Positions 52,982 through 62,368 are shown, numbered from the stretch's first letter. The stretch: 64,000 nt of DNA from an uncultured Oscillospiraceae bacterium (GCA_947626345.1 CANQSF010000008.1:1-64000), one strand, 5' to 3'. A program made the numbers and translations. The notes: generated from the sequence alone by a model not told the origin.

Positions 52982-53919
52982 AAATAACGGCTGAACAACT
53001 TCATAGAAAATGGAGTTCCATCGATTACTATGATGGCGGATATATTCAGATAGAAGCACAGCACCCTCTGGATTGGTTTGTGGGGTATGAAAAAGTCAGT
53101 CAAAAGGCCCTTTTAATTATTTCTGAAAAAGAGCCGGAGCTCCTGCCGACCTCTAAATCAATTATTGTTTCTAAACGGCTGCGCGCGGATAATAAATGGA
53201 CTTTATTACTGACACTGATGCGGACAGAGCAGGAAAGCGTTTTTGAAACGCTGTGTGCTGACATTATTACATATTCAGGGACAGCCGAAGACGAGTCGTC
53301 TGCCTTGGCTTTAACATTAAAAAGATATAAGCAATGGAATAAACTGCTTGAATATCAGAAAAAAGGGTTGATGGACGAAAGTAGCCGCAAAGGCTTGCTG
53401 GGAGAGTTGATATATCTTTGTCATGTTATAAAAAACGGATACCCAGTTTTATCTGCGGTACAAGGATGGGTTGGGCCAGATGGGGCTGATCAGGATTTTG
53501 TGTATGCTGACGGATGGCACGAGATAAAATCTATAGGTTTATCTGCTGCGTCAATTACCATTTCATCTTTGGAACAGTTAGACAGAGAAGATCCGGGTGA
53601 AATTGTTGTTATGCGCATTGATAAATGCGCACCGGAACGCAATGGCACTTTTTCTCTTGGTGATCAGGTGGATGCAGCTATGAATCTCATTAAGGGGGAT
53701 TCTGACGCGCTGTCTCTAATGGAGCGTAAACTTGCAAGCTGCGGATATATTGATTTGCCTGAATATCGGGAACAGAAATATATTCTCTCAGGAGAATCAC
53801 ATTTTACGGTAGATTCAAGTTTCCCAAAACTTACTGGAAGCTCAACACCAGCACAGATTATTTCAGCACAATATGTCATCAGCCTTTCAGGTATTGAAGG
53901 CTGGCGGTTGGAGGGGTAA
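52978..53919 (+). CDS. PD-(D/E)XK motif protein (DUF4420 type)
   Basis: This 313-residue protein has the nuclease core LLGELIYL (Glu143), then DFVYADGWHEIKS with Asp173, Glu182 and Lys184, a complete PD-(D/E)XK set. It belongs to a group of restriction-fold proteins usually encoded next to Z1. It is the likely DNA-cutting subunit. The ATG overlaps the Z1 stop. Confidence 0.85.
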   Translation: MKITAEQLHRKWSSIDYYDGGYIQIEAQHPLDWFVGYEKVSQKALLIISEKEPELLPTSKSIIVSKRLRADNKWTLLLTLMRTEQESVFETLCADIITYSGTAEDESSALALTLKRYKQWNKLLEYQKKGLMDESSRKGLLGELIYLCHVIKNGYPVLSAVQGWVGPDGADQDFVYADGWHEIKSIGLSAASITISSLEQLDREDPGEIVVMRIDKCAPERNGTFSLGDQVDAAMNLIKGDSDALSLMERKLASCGYIDLPEYREQKYILSGESHFTVDSSFPKLTGSSTPAQIISAQYVISLSGIEGWRLEG

Positions 53920-53924
53920 AACAT

Positions 53925-55997
53925 ATGGACGCGCAGGAATTCAGAAAAGATTTTCTTGAAAATGTAAAGGCAGAAGCTGCAGCTACTGGGGAGGGCTCCT
54001 GCGCATCGTTCGTGGAATATATGGCACAGTATCTCGTGGAAGCAGAAGTGCTGCCGGATTTCAATTCATCTTTTTATACTAATACGTCAGGCAGAAAGAA
54101 GTACCGAGTAGATGGGTACGCACTTGATGAGTTTGACTTTACCATGAATTTGATCATTGCGGATTATGATGGGATAGATGAAAGAACGTTGACGAAATCT
54201 GTTGCGAATAATGATTTTTTAAGGCTTGCTTTGTTTGTTGACCAAGCGTTGACCAGCAGCCTTTATAAAGAAATTGAAATGAGCACTCCTTGCGCAGACC
54301 TTGTTGATATGCTTCGCTCATATCGTGACCGCATACGCAAATACAGACTTATTATTTTTACTGATGCAGAAATGAGCGGGTCAATTACTGCGTTGGACAA
54401 TCTTGTAATCTGTGGAGTTGAAGCAGAATGCCAGATTTGGGATATCGACCGTCTTTATCGAGTCTGTTCATCTGATTTGGGAAGGCAGGACATAGAGATA
54501 AATTTCCGCGATTACACAGGCGAGGGCATCCCTTGCCTTGAAGCGAGCAGCGCGGCCACCGCAGAGTACAATAGTTATTTATGCATTATTCCGGGAGAGG
54601 TATTGGCTGATATATATGATAAATATGGAAGTCAGCTTCTCGAAGGGAATGTGCGTTCATTTTTATCGACCAAGGTGGCCGTAAACAAAAAAATCCGTGA
54701 AACTATTTTACGAAATCCATCTATGTTCTTCGCGTATAATAATGGCGTTTCTGCAACAGCAAAAGAAGTCGAAATCGAATCGACAGAAAAAGGAAACTTT
54801 ATTATTGGCGCAAGGGACTTTCAGATAATAAATGGCGGTCAAACAACAGCATCGCTCTCAAATACGAGATATAAAGACCGGGCAGATCTCCGCGGAATAT
54901 ATGTGCAGATGAAGCTGACAGAAATTGATGAGAGCGATCCGGATCGTTCTACAGAATTAATAAGAAATATTTCACGTTCATCAAACAGTCAAAATAAAGT
55001 AAGCGATGCTGATTTCTTTGCCACTCATCCGTTCCATGTCCGTATAGAGCAGTTCTCACGCAGAATATTTGCACCAGCGGAAGCTGGTGCTCAGTATGAA
55101 ACAAAATGGTTTTATGAACGCGCCAGAGGACAATATCTTCAGGCGCAAATGCGTTTGACACCTGCTAAGAAAAAGCAGTTTGCTTTACAGAATCCAAAGA
55201 ATAAAGTCATTACTAAAACAGATTTAGCGAAGGTCAGAAATACTTGGAGCGGATATCCGCAGATCGTAAGCAAAGGAGCTCAGACGAATTTCATGAAATT
55301 CGCTGAGCTTATTGGTGAAGTATGGGCAGAAAAAGACTACGTTTTCAATGAACGTTATTTTACCGAATCAGTTGCGCTCATGATCCTTTTTAAACATTTG
55401 GAGGCAATGATTCCTAAACAATCCTGGTACGAACAAGGATACAGGGCAAATATTGTTACATACTCTATTTCTCTTCTTAGGCTGCTGATAAAGAGGCAAT
55501 TCAAGGATATGGATTTGGATTTGCAGGGGATTTGGCAGCGGCAAAGTGTTCCTGATATTATTTCAAAAGTCCTTGAAGATATTTCTGAACAGGTATTTCG
55601 TAAAATTACTGATCCGAGCAGGCAAACCATTAATGTTACTCAGTGGTGCAAACGGGATGCCTGCTGGAAAAGCGTCCAAGAAATAGATATTCGCCTTCCG
55701 GCTTCATTTACAAGTGTGTTGATCAGCAAAGCGGAAAAGAAAACTGCTGAAAGCGAAGCAAAACAAGATCAACGGATTATTTCCGGTGCAGAAGCCCAGA
55801 CGAGTGTGCTTGCATACAACGCCGAGCAGTGGCGAAAGTTGTCAGAGTTTGCTGCACAAAAGAAAATGTTGAGTCCTGATGAGATGACAGCATTAAGATA
55901 TGCGTGTCAAATACCAAACAAAATTCCAAGCCCTTATCAAAGCCAACGGTTGTTAGGACTTCTTGAGAGAGTTTTCGCAGAGGGATTTAAGTTCTGA
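53925..55997 (+). CDS. AIPR-family (abortive phage resistance) protein
   Basis: This 690-residue protein matches the AIPR family by its core NPSMFFAYNNGVSATA, INGGQTTASL and SRSSNSQNKVSDADF. The first AIPR proteins were linked to abortive phage infection in lactococci. The biochemical activity is unresolved; a nuclease-like fold has been proposed. Its place between the PD-(D/E)XK and methyltransferase genes ties it to the same system. Confidence 0.9.
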   Translation: MDAQEFRKDFLENVKAEAAATGEGSCASFVEYMAQYLVEAEVLPDFNSSFYTNTSGRKKYRVDGYALDEFDFTMNLIIADYDGIDERTLTKSVANNDFLRLALFVDQALTSSLYKEIEMSTPCADLVDMLRSYRDRIRKYRLIIFTDAEMSGSITALDNLVICGVEAECQIWDIDRLYRVCSSDLGRQDIEINFRDYTGEGIPCLEASSAATAEYNSYLCIIPGEVLADIYDKYGSQLLEGNVRSFLSTKVAVNKKIRETILRNPSMFFAYNNGVSATAKEVEIESTEKGNFIIGARDFQIINGGQTTASLSNTRYKDRADLRGIYVQMKLTEIDESDPDRSTELIRNISRSSNSQNKVSDADFFATHPFHVRIEQFSRRIFAPAEAGAQYETKWFYERARGQYLQAQMRLTPAKKKQFALQNPKNKVITKTDLAKVRNTWSGYPQIVSKGAQTNFMKFAELIGEVWAEKDYVFNERYFTESVALMILFKHLEAMIPKQSWYEQGYRANIVTYSISLLRLLIKRQFKDMDLDLQGIWQRQSVPDIISKVLEDISEQVFRKITDPSRQTINVTQWCKRDACWKSVQEIDIRLPASFTSVLISKAEKKTAESEAKQDQRIISGAEAQTSVLAYNAEQWRKLSEFAAQKKMLSPDEMTALRYACQIPNKIPSPYQSQRLLGLLERVFAEGFKF

Positions 55998-56023
55998 ATA
56001 CGCAGGGAAAGAGGAAAAGAAAA

Positions 56024-57628
56024 TTGTATACAGTCATAGATTTGTTTGCCGGAGCGGGAGGCTTGAGTCTCGGCTTTGCGCAAACACAAAAATTTGAAAT
56101 CAAAGTTGCATTTGAGAACAGCCCTTATATGCAGGAAACATACCGCAATAATCATCGAAACGTAGATGTTATGGGGGATGTTTGCGCTGCTGATTATACG
56201 GAAATCAAAAGAAAATACGGAGATATTGATGTCGTTATTGGCGGTCCCCCCTGCCAGGGGTTCTCTAATGCAAATCGGCAGAAGAATCATGCTGTCAGCC
56301 AAAATAATATGCTTGTAAAACAGTATCTCCGTGCAATTCTTGAACTGAAGCCGAAAGCATTTGTTATGGAAAATGTAAGCATGCTGAAGTCAGAAGTTCA
56401 CAGATTTTATATGGAAGATTTGGATGTCAATGTTGTTCAGCAGTATGACATTCCTGTAAAAGTTACGCCTCTAATTTTGCTTGATGAACAATACACGTTT
56501 GACGGTGTTATAGACATTATCCAAGATCCACAGAAGATTGCAGCATATATTTGGGATGAAAATGACTATTTTGAATTGAATGTCATATATAAAGCATCAA
56601 AAAGCAATGATAAGCTGGAAAAGGCGCTTGAAAAGCATGAAGCAAGTTTGAAAAAAATTATCAAGAAGCAGCTTAAGAAAAATGATACGGGATATATATC
56701 TACGGAGTCAAGGAAAGCCTTTTCCGCTGTCTCTGCTTTCTATGAGGGAAACCTGTCGGCAGACAAAATTAAGCAGCAAATTGAACCAGCTGTTATGCTT
56801 CAGAGAATGCTCAGCAAAGCACAGGAAATATATAATAATCGTATCATTGTGGATTCGTATTCATCAACAAAAGGCGTTGCGGCTAACATTAAGTCATTTT
56901 CGGTGTTCGATTATTTAAAAAATATTTTAGAAAAAATAGAGGATGGATATGTAATTGACAGTGATGTTTTATGTGCAGCAGATTATGGGGCCCCACAAAA
57001 AAGAATGCGCTTTGTTGTTGTCGGTATAAAAAAGAGCATATCACCTAAGATAGCACTGCCAAAAGGTCAATTCGACAAAGATGAGTACCGAACTGTCAGA
57101 AATGCAATAGAAGATTTGGAAGATGTGGATCCTGTTTTTGATTTGGACGATGAAAGAAAAGGTATTGCGCTTCCCTCAAAAGAGCTATGTGGAGAGCTCG
57201 CTTTATATTTAAGAGATTCAACAATACTTAGAAACCATATCGTTACAAAGACAACAGACACCGCTATGGATCGATTTAAGGCGCTCAAGCAGGGAGAAAA
57301 TTTCCATTCGCTTGACGAGAGCATGAAATCAAATACGTATACTGATGCCTCTCGGACGCAGAACACGATATATCTTCGCTTAAATTATGATGAACCCAGC
57401 GGCACCGTTGTAAATGTTCGGAAATCTATGTGGATACACCCAACTTTAAACAGGGCAATCAGCGTGAGAGAAGCTGCGCGGCTGCAAACTTTTCCTGACA
57501 GCTTTGTTTTCTGTGGCACTAAAGATAAACAGTATCAGCAGGTCGGGAATGCGGTGCCTCCTATTATGGCAAAGGCTATTGCAGAGAAATTGGCAAAGAT
57601 ACTTAACGATAATTTACCAAAGGACTGA
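56024..57628 (+). CDS. DNA (cytosine-5) methyltransferase
   Basis: This 534-residue protein has all main C5-methyltransferase motifs: I, DLFAGAGGLSLGF; IV, GGPPCQGFS with nucleophile Cys77; VI, ENV (Glu116); VIII, QKRMR; IX, SVREAARLQTFPDSF; and X, QVGNAVPP. Unusually, about 200 residues of lysine-rich sequence separate motifs VI and VIII, longer than usual. The start is TTG with GAGG ten bases upstream. It should mark self DNA. The recognition sequence is not predictable. Confidence 0.95.
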   Translation: MYTVIDLFAGAGGLSLGFAQTQKFEIKVAFENSPYMQETYRNNHRNVDVMGDVCAADYTEIKRKYGDIDVVIGGPPCQGFSNANRQKNHAVSQNNMLVKQYLRAILELKPKAFVMENVSMLKSEVHRFYMEDLDVNVVQQYDIPVKVTPLILLDEQYTFDGVIDIIQDPQKIAAYIWDENDYFELNVIYKASKSNDKLEKALEKHEASLKKIIKKQLKKNDTGYISTESRKAFSAVSAFYEGNLSADKIKQQIEPAVMLQRMLSKAQEIYNNRIIVDSYSSTKGVAANIKSFSVFDYLKNILEKIEDGYVIDSDVLCAADYGAPQKRMRFVVVGIKKSISPKIALPKGQFDKDEYRTVRNAIEDLEDVDPVFDLDDERKGIALPSKELCGELALYLRDSTILRNHIVTKTTDTAMDRFKALKQGENFHSLDESMKSNTYTDASRTQNTIYLRLNYDEPSGTVVNVRKSMWIHPTLNRAISVREAARLQTFPDSFVFCGTKDKQYQQVGNAVPPIMAKAIAEKLAKILNDNLPKD

Positions 57629-57632
57629 GACA

Positions 57633-58052
57633 ATGGCAGATAATCTTACAAAAGAAGTTCGCAGCATGAATATGTCGCATATTCGAAGCAAGAACTCTAA
57701 ACCGGAAGAGATTGTTCGCAAGTTTTTATTTGCAAATGGTTTTCGGTATCGAAAGAATGTAAAATCACTGCCCGGCTGCCCTGATATTGTATTGCCAAAA
57801 TACCATACCGTGATTTTTGTTAACGGTTGTTTTTGGCATAAGCATAATTGCTCCAGATTTGTTTGGCCGACATCAAATCAGGAATATTGGCGTCAAAAGA
57901 TTCTGCATAATGTGGAAAGAGACAAGCGTAATACTGATCTGCTTCAGCAAACAGGATGGAACGTTCTCATCGTTTGGGAGTGTGAATTAAAGGCAAAAAG
58001 CAGAAGCGAAACCTTGCAAAGAGTCATTGCAGAATTGGAGGGTACACGGTGA
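57633..58052 (+). CDS. vsr: Very-short-patch repair endonuclease
   Basis: This 139-residue protein has the Vsr pattern: SHIRSKNSKPE, the catalytic Asp51 in LPGCPDIVLP, and FVNGCFWHKHNC with the zinc and catalytic His. Vsr nicks T:G mismatches that arise when 5-methylcytosine deaminates, so it partners the methyltransferase four bases upstream. In such operons Vsr-fold proteins may instead serve as a restriction nuclease. Confidence 0.9.
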   Translation: MADNLTKEVRSMNMSHIRSKNSKPEEIVRKFLFANGFRYRKNVKSLPGCPDIVLPKYHTVIFVNGCFWHKHNCSRFVWPTSNQEYWRQKILHNVERDKRNTDLLQQTGWNVLIVWECELKAKSRSETLQRVIAELEGTR

Positions 58053-58795
58053 ATACAACAAATAGAGCTTTATCAATTATTGCGTTTTATTTGTCTGAAT
58101 ATGATATGAAAGCAGTCAATGCCTTGGGGTTTCAAACTCGCAGTGAAGCGATCAACAGCATTTCTCACAATGTAGGAAATGGCAATAACTATTTAAAACT
58201 CAGGCGTGATGAGTTTGATGCCCTGCCTGAAAGCTCAAGTTCAAGAAAAGGGTGGAGAAATAGACCGCCTATTAGAGAAGTCGTTGAGATGGCCGCGTAT
58301 TTACGACAATTTTCATTTGATGAAATAACTGACATAGTTAAAGCACTTATAGAACATGAAGACAGTATCCCTGTTAATTTAACGGATTCGCAGAACGACT
58401 CTGTTTTGGATACAGTGGATGAAAATGAATTTGAAAGTTTAATTAATTTTTCTGATCCGACTGCAAGACTTGTTGTTAAAACTGAAACAGGCACTTATCG
58501 AGTATACAATCAATCAAAAGTAGTACAGTTGAAAATATTATATCGCGGATGCTGTCAAATATGTGGGATTAATCCGGTAGCACAATTCAATACCAATATC
58601 TGTGAAGCTCACCATATTTTGCCTTTTTCGGAATCTCAAAACAACGATTCAAATAATATCATAATTTTATGTCCTAACCACCATAGATTGATACATAAGC
58701 TCAAACCGGATTTTGACCCGGAAAAATTGACGTTTTCGGTGAAGGGTAAAGACATACTGCATGTAGTATTAGACTACCATTTGAGACGGAATTAG
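58049..58795 (+). CDS. HNH endonuclease
   Basis: This 248-residue protein ends in an HNH domain: CCQICG, CEAHHILPF, NIIILCPNHHRLIH. The N-terminal 140 residues are not recognised and may bind DNA or partners. The start is GTG overlapping the vsr stop (GTGA), so it belongs to the operon. A terminator follows. It could be the operon's restriction nuclease alongside the PD-(D/E)XK protein. Confidence 0.85.
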   Translation: MNTTNRALSIIAFYLSEYDMKAVNALGFQTRSEAINSISHNVGNGNNYLKLRRDEFDALPESSSSRKGWRNRPPIREVVEMAAYLRQFSFDEITDIVKALIEHEDSIPVNLTDSQNDSVLDTVDENEFESLINFSDPTARLVVKTETGTYRVYNQSKVVQLKILYRGCCQICGINPVAQFNTNICEAHHILPFSESQNNDSNNIIILCPNHHRLIHKLKPDFDPEKLTFSVKGKDILHVVLDYHLRRN

Positions 58796-58830
58796 ACTAA
58801 TATTCATTATTGAATGCATTTGGGTTCATC

Positions 58831-58869
58831 AAAATCCGGGTTGACAGCAGCCCGGATTTTGTGTATACT
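58831..58869 (+). promoter_or_regulatory. Terminator hairpin with the next promoter's -35 in its loop
   Basis: Perfect 10-bp arms AAAATCCGGG (58831-58840) and CCCGGATTTT (58851-58860) form a terminator for the upstream operon. The loop contains TTGACA (58841-58846), which with 17 bp and TATACT (58864-58869) is the promoter of the HTH-YhcG pair. Termination and initiation share the same bases. Confidence 0.85.
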
Positions 58870-58899
58870 ATAATTCACCCGAAAAGGAGGTCTCTTAAA

Positions 58900-59259
58900 A
58901 TGAAGCAACTGGGTAACAGACTTCGGGCTTTGCGGGAGAGCATCAATATTTCACAATCTAAGTTGGCAGAGATCCTTGGCTCTACACAGTCCAGTATCAA
59001 CCGCTATGAGAACGGTCAGGCTACGCCTACAGTTGCACTTTTGCGGAAATATGCGGACTATTTCGATGTTTCTATGGACTACATTTTTGCCCGCTGTGAT
59101 GCGCCGCAGGGAAAGTTGTATCAGGCAGTGCCTCCCGTTTCAGATGACAACCCGGAATTGCAGAAATTTGTCGAGATGTGCTTTAATCCGGGTTCGCCCA
59201 TGAATGAGCGGTTGAAGAACACTTTGATTCGGATGTTGGAGGGGAGCATACAGGCATGA
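58900..59259 (+). CDS. XRE-family transcription regulator
   Basis: This 119-residue protein has an N-terminal HTH (LRESINISQSKLAEILGSTQ then SSINRYENGQ). The rest is not recognised. GGAGG lies nine bases before the ATG. It starts an operon with the YhcG-family gene (ATGA overlap) and is likely its repressor through the promoter hairpin. Confidence 0.85.
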   Translation: MKQLGNRLRALRESINISQSKLAEILGSTQSSINRYENGQATPTVALLRKYADYFDVSMDYIFARCDAPQGKLYQAVPPVSDDNPELQKFVEMCFNPGSPMNERLKNTLIRMLEGSIQA

Positions 59260-60272
59260 GCGAAGAATTAACCCCTAAAATGAGTCAATTTGATAAGATC
59301 ATTTCCATCATCGATCAGGCCCGCAATCGCGCTCTGAGAGCAGTCAACGCTGAGCTTATCCGGATGTATTGGGATGTGGGAGAATATCTCTCCGATCTGT
59401 GCGCATCGTCAGGCTTTGGCGACAAGGTGATTGACGAGGTCGCCGCTTATATTGCCGAACATAACCCCGGCGTCAAAGGCTTTAACCGCCGCGGACTATA
59501 TCGAATGAAGCAGTTCTATGAGACCTACAAGGACGACGAATTTGTGTCAGCACTGCTGACACAAATCAGCTGGACTAACCACCTCTTGATCATGTCCGGC
59601 TCAAAGTCCACCGAGGAGCGGCATTTTTACATGGCGCTCTGCGTAAAGGAGCATTATTCTTCCCGCGAGCTGGAACGCCAGATGGACAGCGCCTACTATG
59701 AGCGGTATATGCTGTCCAACCAGAAACCACTTCCGAATCTCGTAACAAAGGACGTGCGAAACAGTATCCTGGATTCCTATGTGCTGGAGTTTCTTGACTT
59801 GCCGAAGGATTACTCCGAGCGCAATCTGCGAAAAGCAATTATTGCAAATTTAAAGGACTTTATTTTGGAATTTGGCAGAGATTTCTCCTTTATCGGTGAG
59901 GAATACCGCATCCAAGTCGGCGGGCAGGATTTTTACATTGACCTGCTTTTCTACAATCGAGCCCTGAGCTGTCTGGTGCCTGTGGAGCTGAAAATCGGCA
60001 GATTCAAGCCGGAGCATATCGGTCAGATCAACTTCTATCTGGAGGCGCTCGACCGGGATGTGAAGAAGCCCAACGAAAATCCCAGCGTAGGAGTGATTCT
60101 GTGTGCGGCTAAGGACGATGCAGTTGTTGAGTACGCGCTCAGCCGCAGCACTTCGCCCACGCTGGTATCGAGCTATACCGAGCATTTGCCGGATAAGAAG
60201 CTGTTGGAGGAAAAGCTCCGTGAATTGACTGACCTTGCGCTGGAGATGGGAGAGGTCGAAGAAACGGATTGA
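59256..60272 (+). CDS. YhcG-family (DUF1016) PD-(D/E)XK nuclease
   Basis: This 338-residue protein has the DUF1016 N-terminal region (NAELIRMYWDVGEYL, FNRRGLYRMKQFYE) and a C-terminal nuclease core with FYIDLLFYNR and VPVELKIGRF. The Asp and Glu-x-Lys are intact. YhcG-family proteins occur in defence islands and next to mobile elements. A repair or anti-invader nuclease role is plausible. Confidence 0.85.
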   Translation: MSEELTPKMSQFDKIISIIDQARNRALRAVNAELIRMYWDVGEYLSDLCASSGFGDKVIDEVAAYIAEHNPGVKGFNRRGLYRMKQFYETYKDDEFVSALLTQISWTNHLLIMSGSKSTEERHFYMALCVKEHYSSRELERQMDSAYYERYMLSNQKPLPNLVTKDVRNSILDSYVLEFLDLPKDYSERNLRKAIIANLKDFILEFGRDFSFIGEEYRIQVGGQDFYIDLLFYNRALSCLVPVELKIGRFKPEHIGQINFYLEALDRDVKKPNENPSVGVILCAAKDDAVVEYALSRSTSPTLVSSYTEHLPDKKLLEEKLRELTDLALEMGEVEETD

Positions 60273-60345
60273 GGCACGTATCTTGGAGCGTTTGGTGCGG
60301 ATAGAACAACAAAAAGGCACTGGAAGTTTAATTTGGAGATGGGGT

Positions 60346-60429
60346 ATGGAAACAAAAGAGTATATGTCATTGGAAGTAGCGGCCGAAAAATGGCATAGTA
60401 AATCTTGGTATGATGTTCAAACGGCTTAA
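60346..60429 (+). pseudogene. Short HTH-like fragment near attR
   Basis: A 27-codon frame reads ETKEYMSLEVAAEKWHSKSW and ends soon after. The start is like excisionase HTH proteins (compare the 48533 gene) but the recognition helix is missing. GGAGATGGGG precedes it. Probably a broken excisionase-like gene. Confidence 0.4.
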
Positions 60430-60474
60430 TTCCTTGATTGCAACAAAAAAATGATAACATATCACAAAGAGAGT

Positions 60475-60505
60475 AGCCATACCCGGAAACTTTCCGAGTA
60501 TGGCT
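60475..60505. repeat. Hairpin near attR
   Basis: Arms AGCCATAC (60475-60482) and GTATGGCT (60498-60505) are perfect and continue inward with few mismatches. No T tract follows on either strand. Confidence 0.5.
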
Positions 60506-60529
60506 GTTCTCCTTGTTGCACCCCTGTTT

Positions 60530-60582
60530 GGCAGCTACCCAATGTCAGTATTGTTTTGATACTGTCTTATTGGAAGCTACCC
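60530..60582. repeat. attP arm repeats
   Basis: GG-c/a-AGCTACCC occurs as direct repeats at 60530-60540 and 60572-60582. Between them CAGTAT (60546-60551) and ATACTG (60559-60564) form an inverted repeat. These look like extra recombinase or directionality-factor sites beside the crossover. Confidence 0.55.
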
Positions 60583-60601
60583 GGAGCCATGCTCTTTTTT
60601 T
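60567..60601. other. attR of the serine-recombinase island
   Basis: Island half TTATTGGA plus agctac, core CCGGAG (60581-60586), host half CCATGCTC followed by seven T (60587-60601). It pairs with attL at 45348-45381. Confidence 0.85.
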
Positions 60602-60614
60602 GCGCCGCGAAGGA

Positions 60615-60644
60615 CAAAAGGCCGGGGAGCGGTCCGCTCCCCGG
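60615..60644 (-). terminator. Terminator of hydA
   Basis: Perfect 11-bp arms (60622-60632 and 60634-60644) followed on the minus strand by CCTTTTG. It lies 19 bp past the hydA stop. Confidence 0.75.
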
Positions 60645-60663
60645 TCTGTCTATATCGCTTTGC

Positions 60664-62364
60664 TTATTTCGACGCTGCCTGATAGTGGACGTGGAGCAGC
60701 TCGTGGGTCCTTTCCTGCAGCTCGTCCAGCACTCTGGCGGCGATGGGGTTGCGCTCGGAGCTCTTGATGAGCGCCCGCCGGTCGGTGTCGTAAAGGCCGC
60801 CGGCCCGCTGGTTCTTCACCGCGGTCAGGCCGTAGGGCTGACCGGCGCCGCCCACGCATCCGCCTTTGCAGGTCATGACCTCGATGAGGTCGTAGTACTC
60901 CTCGCCGGCCTCGATGTCGGCCAGGAGCTTGCGCACGTTCACCAGGCCGTGGACCACCGCGATGCGCAGCATCCGGTCCCCCACGGGAAGGCTCACGGTG
61001 CGCACCGCGTCGGTGCCCCGCAGGCCGGAGAACTCGACGTCCCGGAGGGTGTTCTTGCTCTTGTCCTCCATGACCCGGCGGATCACCGCCTCCGCCACGC
61101 CGCCGGTGGCGCCGAAGATGGTGCCCGCGCCGGTGCCCATGCCAAAGGGCAGATCGGGGGCCTCGCCCTCCAGCTCCGCGAAGCGGATGCCGGACTCCTT
61201 GATCATGTTGATGATCTCCTGGGTGGTCAGCACCAGATCCACGTCCCGGCGGCCGTTGTGGGTGAATTCCTCCCGGGCGGCCTCGCCCTTCTTGGCGGTG
61301 CAGGGCATGATGGCGATGTGGTAGGTGGTCCGGCCTTCGGCCTCATCCAGCTTGTCGTGCTCCTGCCGGAGCACGGCGGCGAACATCTGCATGGGGGATT
61401 TGCAGGTGGAGATGTTCTTCAAAAACTGGGGCGCTTCCTTCTCCACATACTTCACCCACGCCGGGCAGCAGCTGGTGAACATGGGGAAAGGCCCGCCCTT
61501 GGCCAGCCGCTCCAAGAATTCGTCCGCCTCCTGCATCACCGTCAGGTCCGCGCCGAAGGTAGTGTCGTAGACCTCGTCCGCGCCCATCATCTTCAGGGCG
61601 GACACCAGCCGGTTCAGGGTGTTGACGCCGGGCTCCAGGCCGAAGGCCTCGCCCACCGCCACGCGCACCGCCGGGGCGATCTGGAACACCACCCGCTTGG
61701 TGGGGTCGTGCAGGGCCCGCCAGGCGGGGCCGATCTCGTTATAGATGGTGATGGCGCCGGTGGGGCAGGCCGCGGCGCACTGGCCGCAGCCGATGCAGTT
61801 GGTCTCCGACAGCTTTTTGCCGAAGGCGGGCATGACCTGCAGCTCGCTGCCGCGATAGGCGAAGTTCAGGATGCTCATGCCCTGCATCTCCTCGCACACC
61901 CGGATGCAGTCGCCGCACAGGATACACTTGTTGGGGTCCCGGACGATGGAGGGCGAGGTGGAGTCCCGCTCATAGTGGGGGCGGGTGTCCTCGAAGCGGA
62001 TGCGCCGCACGCCGAAGCGCAGCGCCAGCTCCTGCAGCCGGCAGTTGCCGTTTTTCTCGCAGGTGGTGCAGTCCCGGCAGTGGCTGGCCAGCATCAGCTC
62101 CAGATTCATCCGCCGGTGCTTGAGAAGTCTGGCGGTGTTGGTGCGGATGCGCATGCCGTCCCGGGGCTCCATGGAGCAGGACGCGTCGATCTTTCCCCGC
62201 TCGTCCTCCACCACGCACATCCGGCAGGCGCCGTAGACGCTCAGCTCGGAGTAGTAACAGAACGTGGGCATGTCGATGCCCGCCTTGCGGATGACGGCCA
62301 GGACGTTCTTCTCCCCGTCGAAGGGGACACGCTGCCCGTCGATATACATGATGCCTTTTGCCAT
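60664..62364 (-). CDS. hydA: [FeFe]-hydrogenase catalytic subunit
   Basis: This 566-residue protein has an N-terminal [2Fe-2S] domain (FCYYSELSVYGACRMC), a His-Cys cluster (HCRDCTTCEKNGNC), two [4Fe-4S] clusters (CILCGDCIRVC and CIGCGQCAAAC) and the H-cluster domain. H-cluster motifs are TSCCPAW, MPCTAKKGEA and MTCKGGCVGGAGQP. It makes or uses H2. Pairing with a NuoF-like subunit points to a multimeric NAD(P)- or bifurcating-type enzyme. The ATG is nine bases after GGAGG, which overlaps the upstream gene's end. Confidence 0.95.
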   Translation of the reverse strand: MAKGIMYIDGQRVPFDGEKNVLAVIRKAGIDMPTFCYYSELSVYGACRMCVVEDERGKIDASCSMEPRDGMRIRTNTARLLKHRRMNLELMLASHCRDCTTCEKNGNCRLQELALRFGVRRIRFEDTRPHYERDSTSPSIVRDPNKCILCGDCIRVCEEMQGMSILNFAYRGSELQVMPAFGKKLSETNCIGCGQCAAACPTGAITIYNEIGPAWRALHDPTKRVVFQIAPAVRVAVGEAFGLEPGVNTLNRLVSALKMMGADEVYDTTFGADLTVMQEADEFLERLAKGGPFPMFTSCCPAWVKYVEKEAPQFLKNISTCKSPMQMFAAVLRQEHDKLDEAEGRTTYHIAIMPCTAKKGEAAREEFTHNGRRDVDLVLTTQEIINMIKESGIRFAELEGEAPDLPFGMGTGAGTIFGATGGVAEAVIRRVMEDKSKNTLRDVEFSGLRGTDAVRTVSLPVGDRMLRIAVVHGLVNVRKLLADIEAGEEYYDLIEVMTCKGGCVGGAGQPYGLTAVKNQRAGGLYDTDRRALIKSSERNPIAARVLDELQERTHELLHVHYQAASK

Positions 62365-62368
62365 TTTC

